NCBI GenBank assembly: GCA_021845945.1
Contig: JAJZRD010000256.1
Location: forward strand, 1-5,212
DNA length: 5,212 bases
Direction: 5' to 3'
Source of the DNA: Chloroflexota bacterium
Lineage (GTDB): Bacteria > Chloroflexota > UBA6077
Part shown: positions 5,096-5,212 of the stretch, piece after piece
How the letters are laid out: every line of letters starts with the position of its first letter
Numbering within the stretch: position 1 is the stretch's first letter
The notes under the pieces: generated by a model
Database searches by the model: none
What the model was told of the DNA's origin: nothing
What the model saw: the letters and a program-made list of their open reading frames with translations, nothing else
Translations under genes and position numbers: made by a program

Positions 5096-5212
5096 TCAGG
5101 TTTCTCCCAGGGCGGATCGAAGGTTCCCTTCTGCGCGTGCCAGCAGGTCACGCGCCGTGCGCATAGGTATCTGCAACCGCAATCCTGCTATGGCTGCTTT
5201 CACGTCGCCATC
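5096..5212 (-). CDS. murQ: C-terminal fragment of a probable N-acetylmuramic acid 6-phosphate etherase
   Basis: Only the last 38 codons are in the window; the stop is TGA (complement of 5096-5098) and the frame runs off the right edge. The tail reads DVKAAIAGLRLQ...ARDLLARAEGNLRSALGET. It resembles the C-terminal UBA-like helical segment of MurQ, where a VK.AI......A..LL..A.GN.R.AL pattern is usual. MurQ cleaves the D-lactyl ether of MurNAc-6-phosphate during peptidoglycan recycling. The SIS catalytic domain lies outside the window, so the family call rests on this short tail and could be wrong. The gene converges on rlmB across 63 nt with no strong terminator in between. Confidence 0.55.
   Translation of the reverse strand, partial: DGDVKAAIAGLRLQIPMRTARDLLARAEGNLRSALGET

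Noticed and set aside
5079..5096. Possible terminator hairpin AGCGC/GCGCT between rlmB and the - strand gene
   Set aside because: Only 5 bp with an 8-nt loop, no T-run on either strand, and it touches the stop codon; too weak to call.

Overview
The window is a high-GC bacterial chromosome segment. It carries five genes in one + strand run, followed by the 3' end of a convergent - strand gene. The order is a membrane PIN/TRAM protein (YacL type), ispD, ispF, cysS and rlmB. This is a reduced form of the Bacillus-type yac cluster (yacL-ispD-ispF-gltX-cysE-cysS-mrnC-rlmB) with gltX, cysE and mrnC absent. High GC, GTG/TTG starts, and divergent CysRS signatures (CGMTP, KMSHS) fit a deep-branching Gram-positive-related lineage. 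Chloroflexota is my best guess, but no marker in the window fixes the phylum.

Layout: the PIN/TRAM gene (19-1071) is followed 27 nt later by ispD (1099-1860). A 92-nt spacer holding two stem-loops leads to ispF (1953-2471). cysS (2461-3876) starts at TTG inside the last codons of ispF. A 145-nt spacer made largely of two short-period repeat arrays leads to rlmB (4022-5032, or from 4292 if only the conserved core is translated). After 63 nt lies the C-terminus of a probable murQ on the - strand (5096-5212, cut by the window edge). The operon promoter must lie upstream of the window.

Function: IspD and IspF carry out steps 3 and 5 of the MEP isoprenoid pathway. CysRS charges tRNA-Cys, RlmB methylates 23S rRNA, and the PIN/TRAM protein is a membrane-anchored putative RNase. 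It is a housekeeping isoprenoid and translation operon; I see no mobile element, CRISPR array or defence system.

The unusual content is at the gene junctions. (a) A heptamer array arranged as an inverted repeat (1104-1177) occupies the 5' end of ispD, just before the conserved core. (b) Two G7 tracts at the end of ispD form a slippery site; a -1 shift there would fuse IspD in frame to IspF. (c) A 9-mer array and an 8-mer array sit between cysS and rlmB, and the predicted rlmB start is inside the 8-mer array within a G-quadruplex-type motif. (d) About 300 nt almost free of T follow, encoding, if translated, an Arg/Gly-rich RlmB N-terminal extension.
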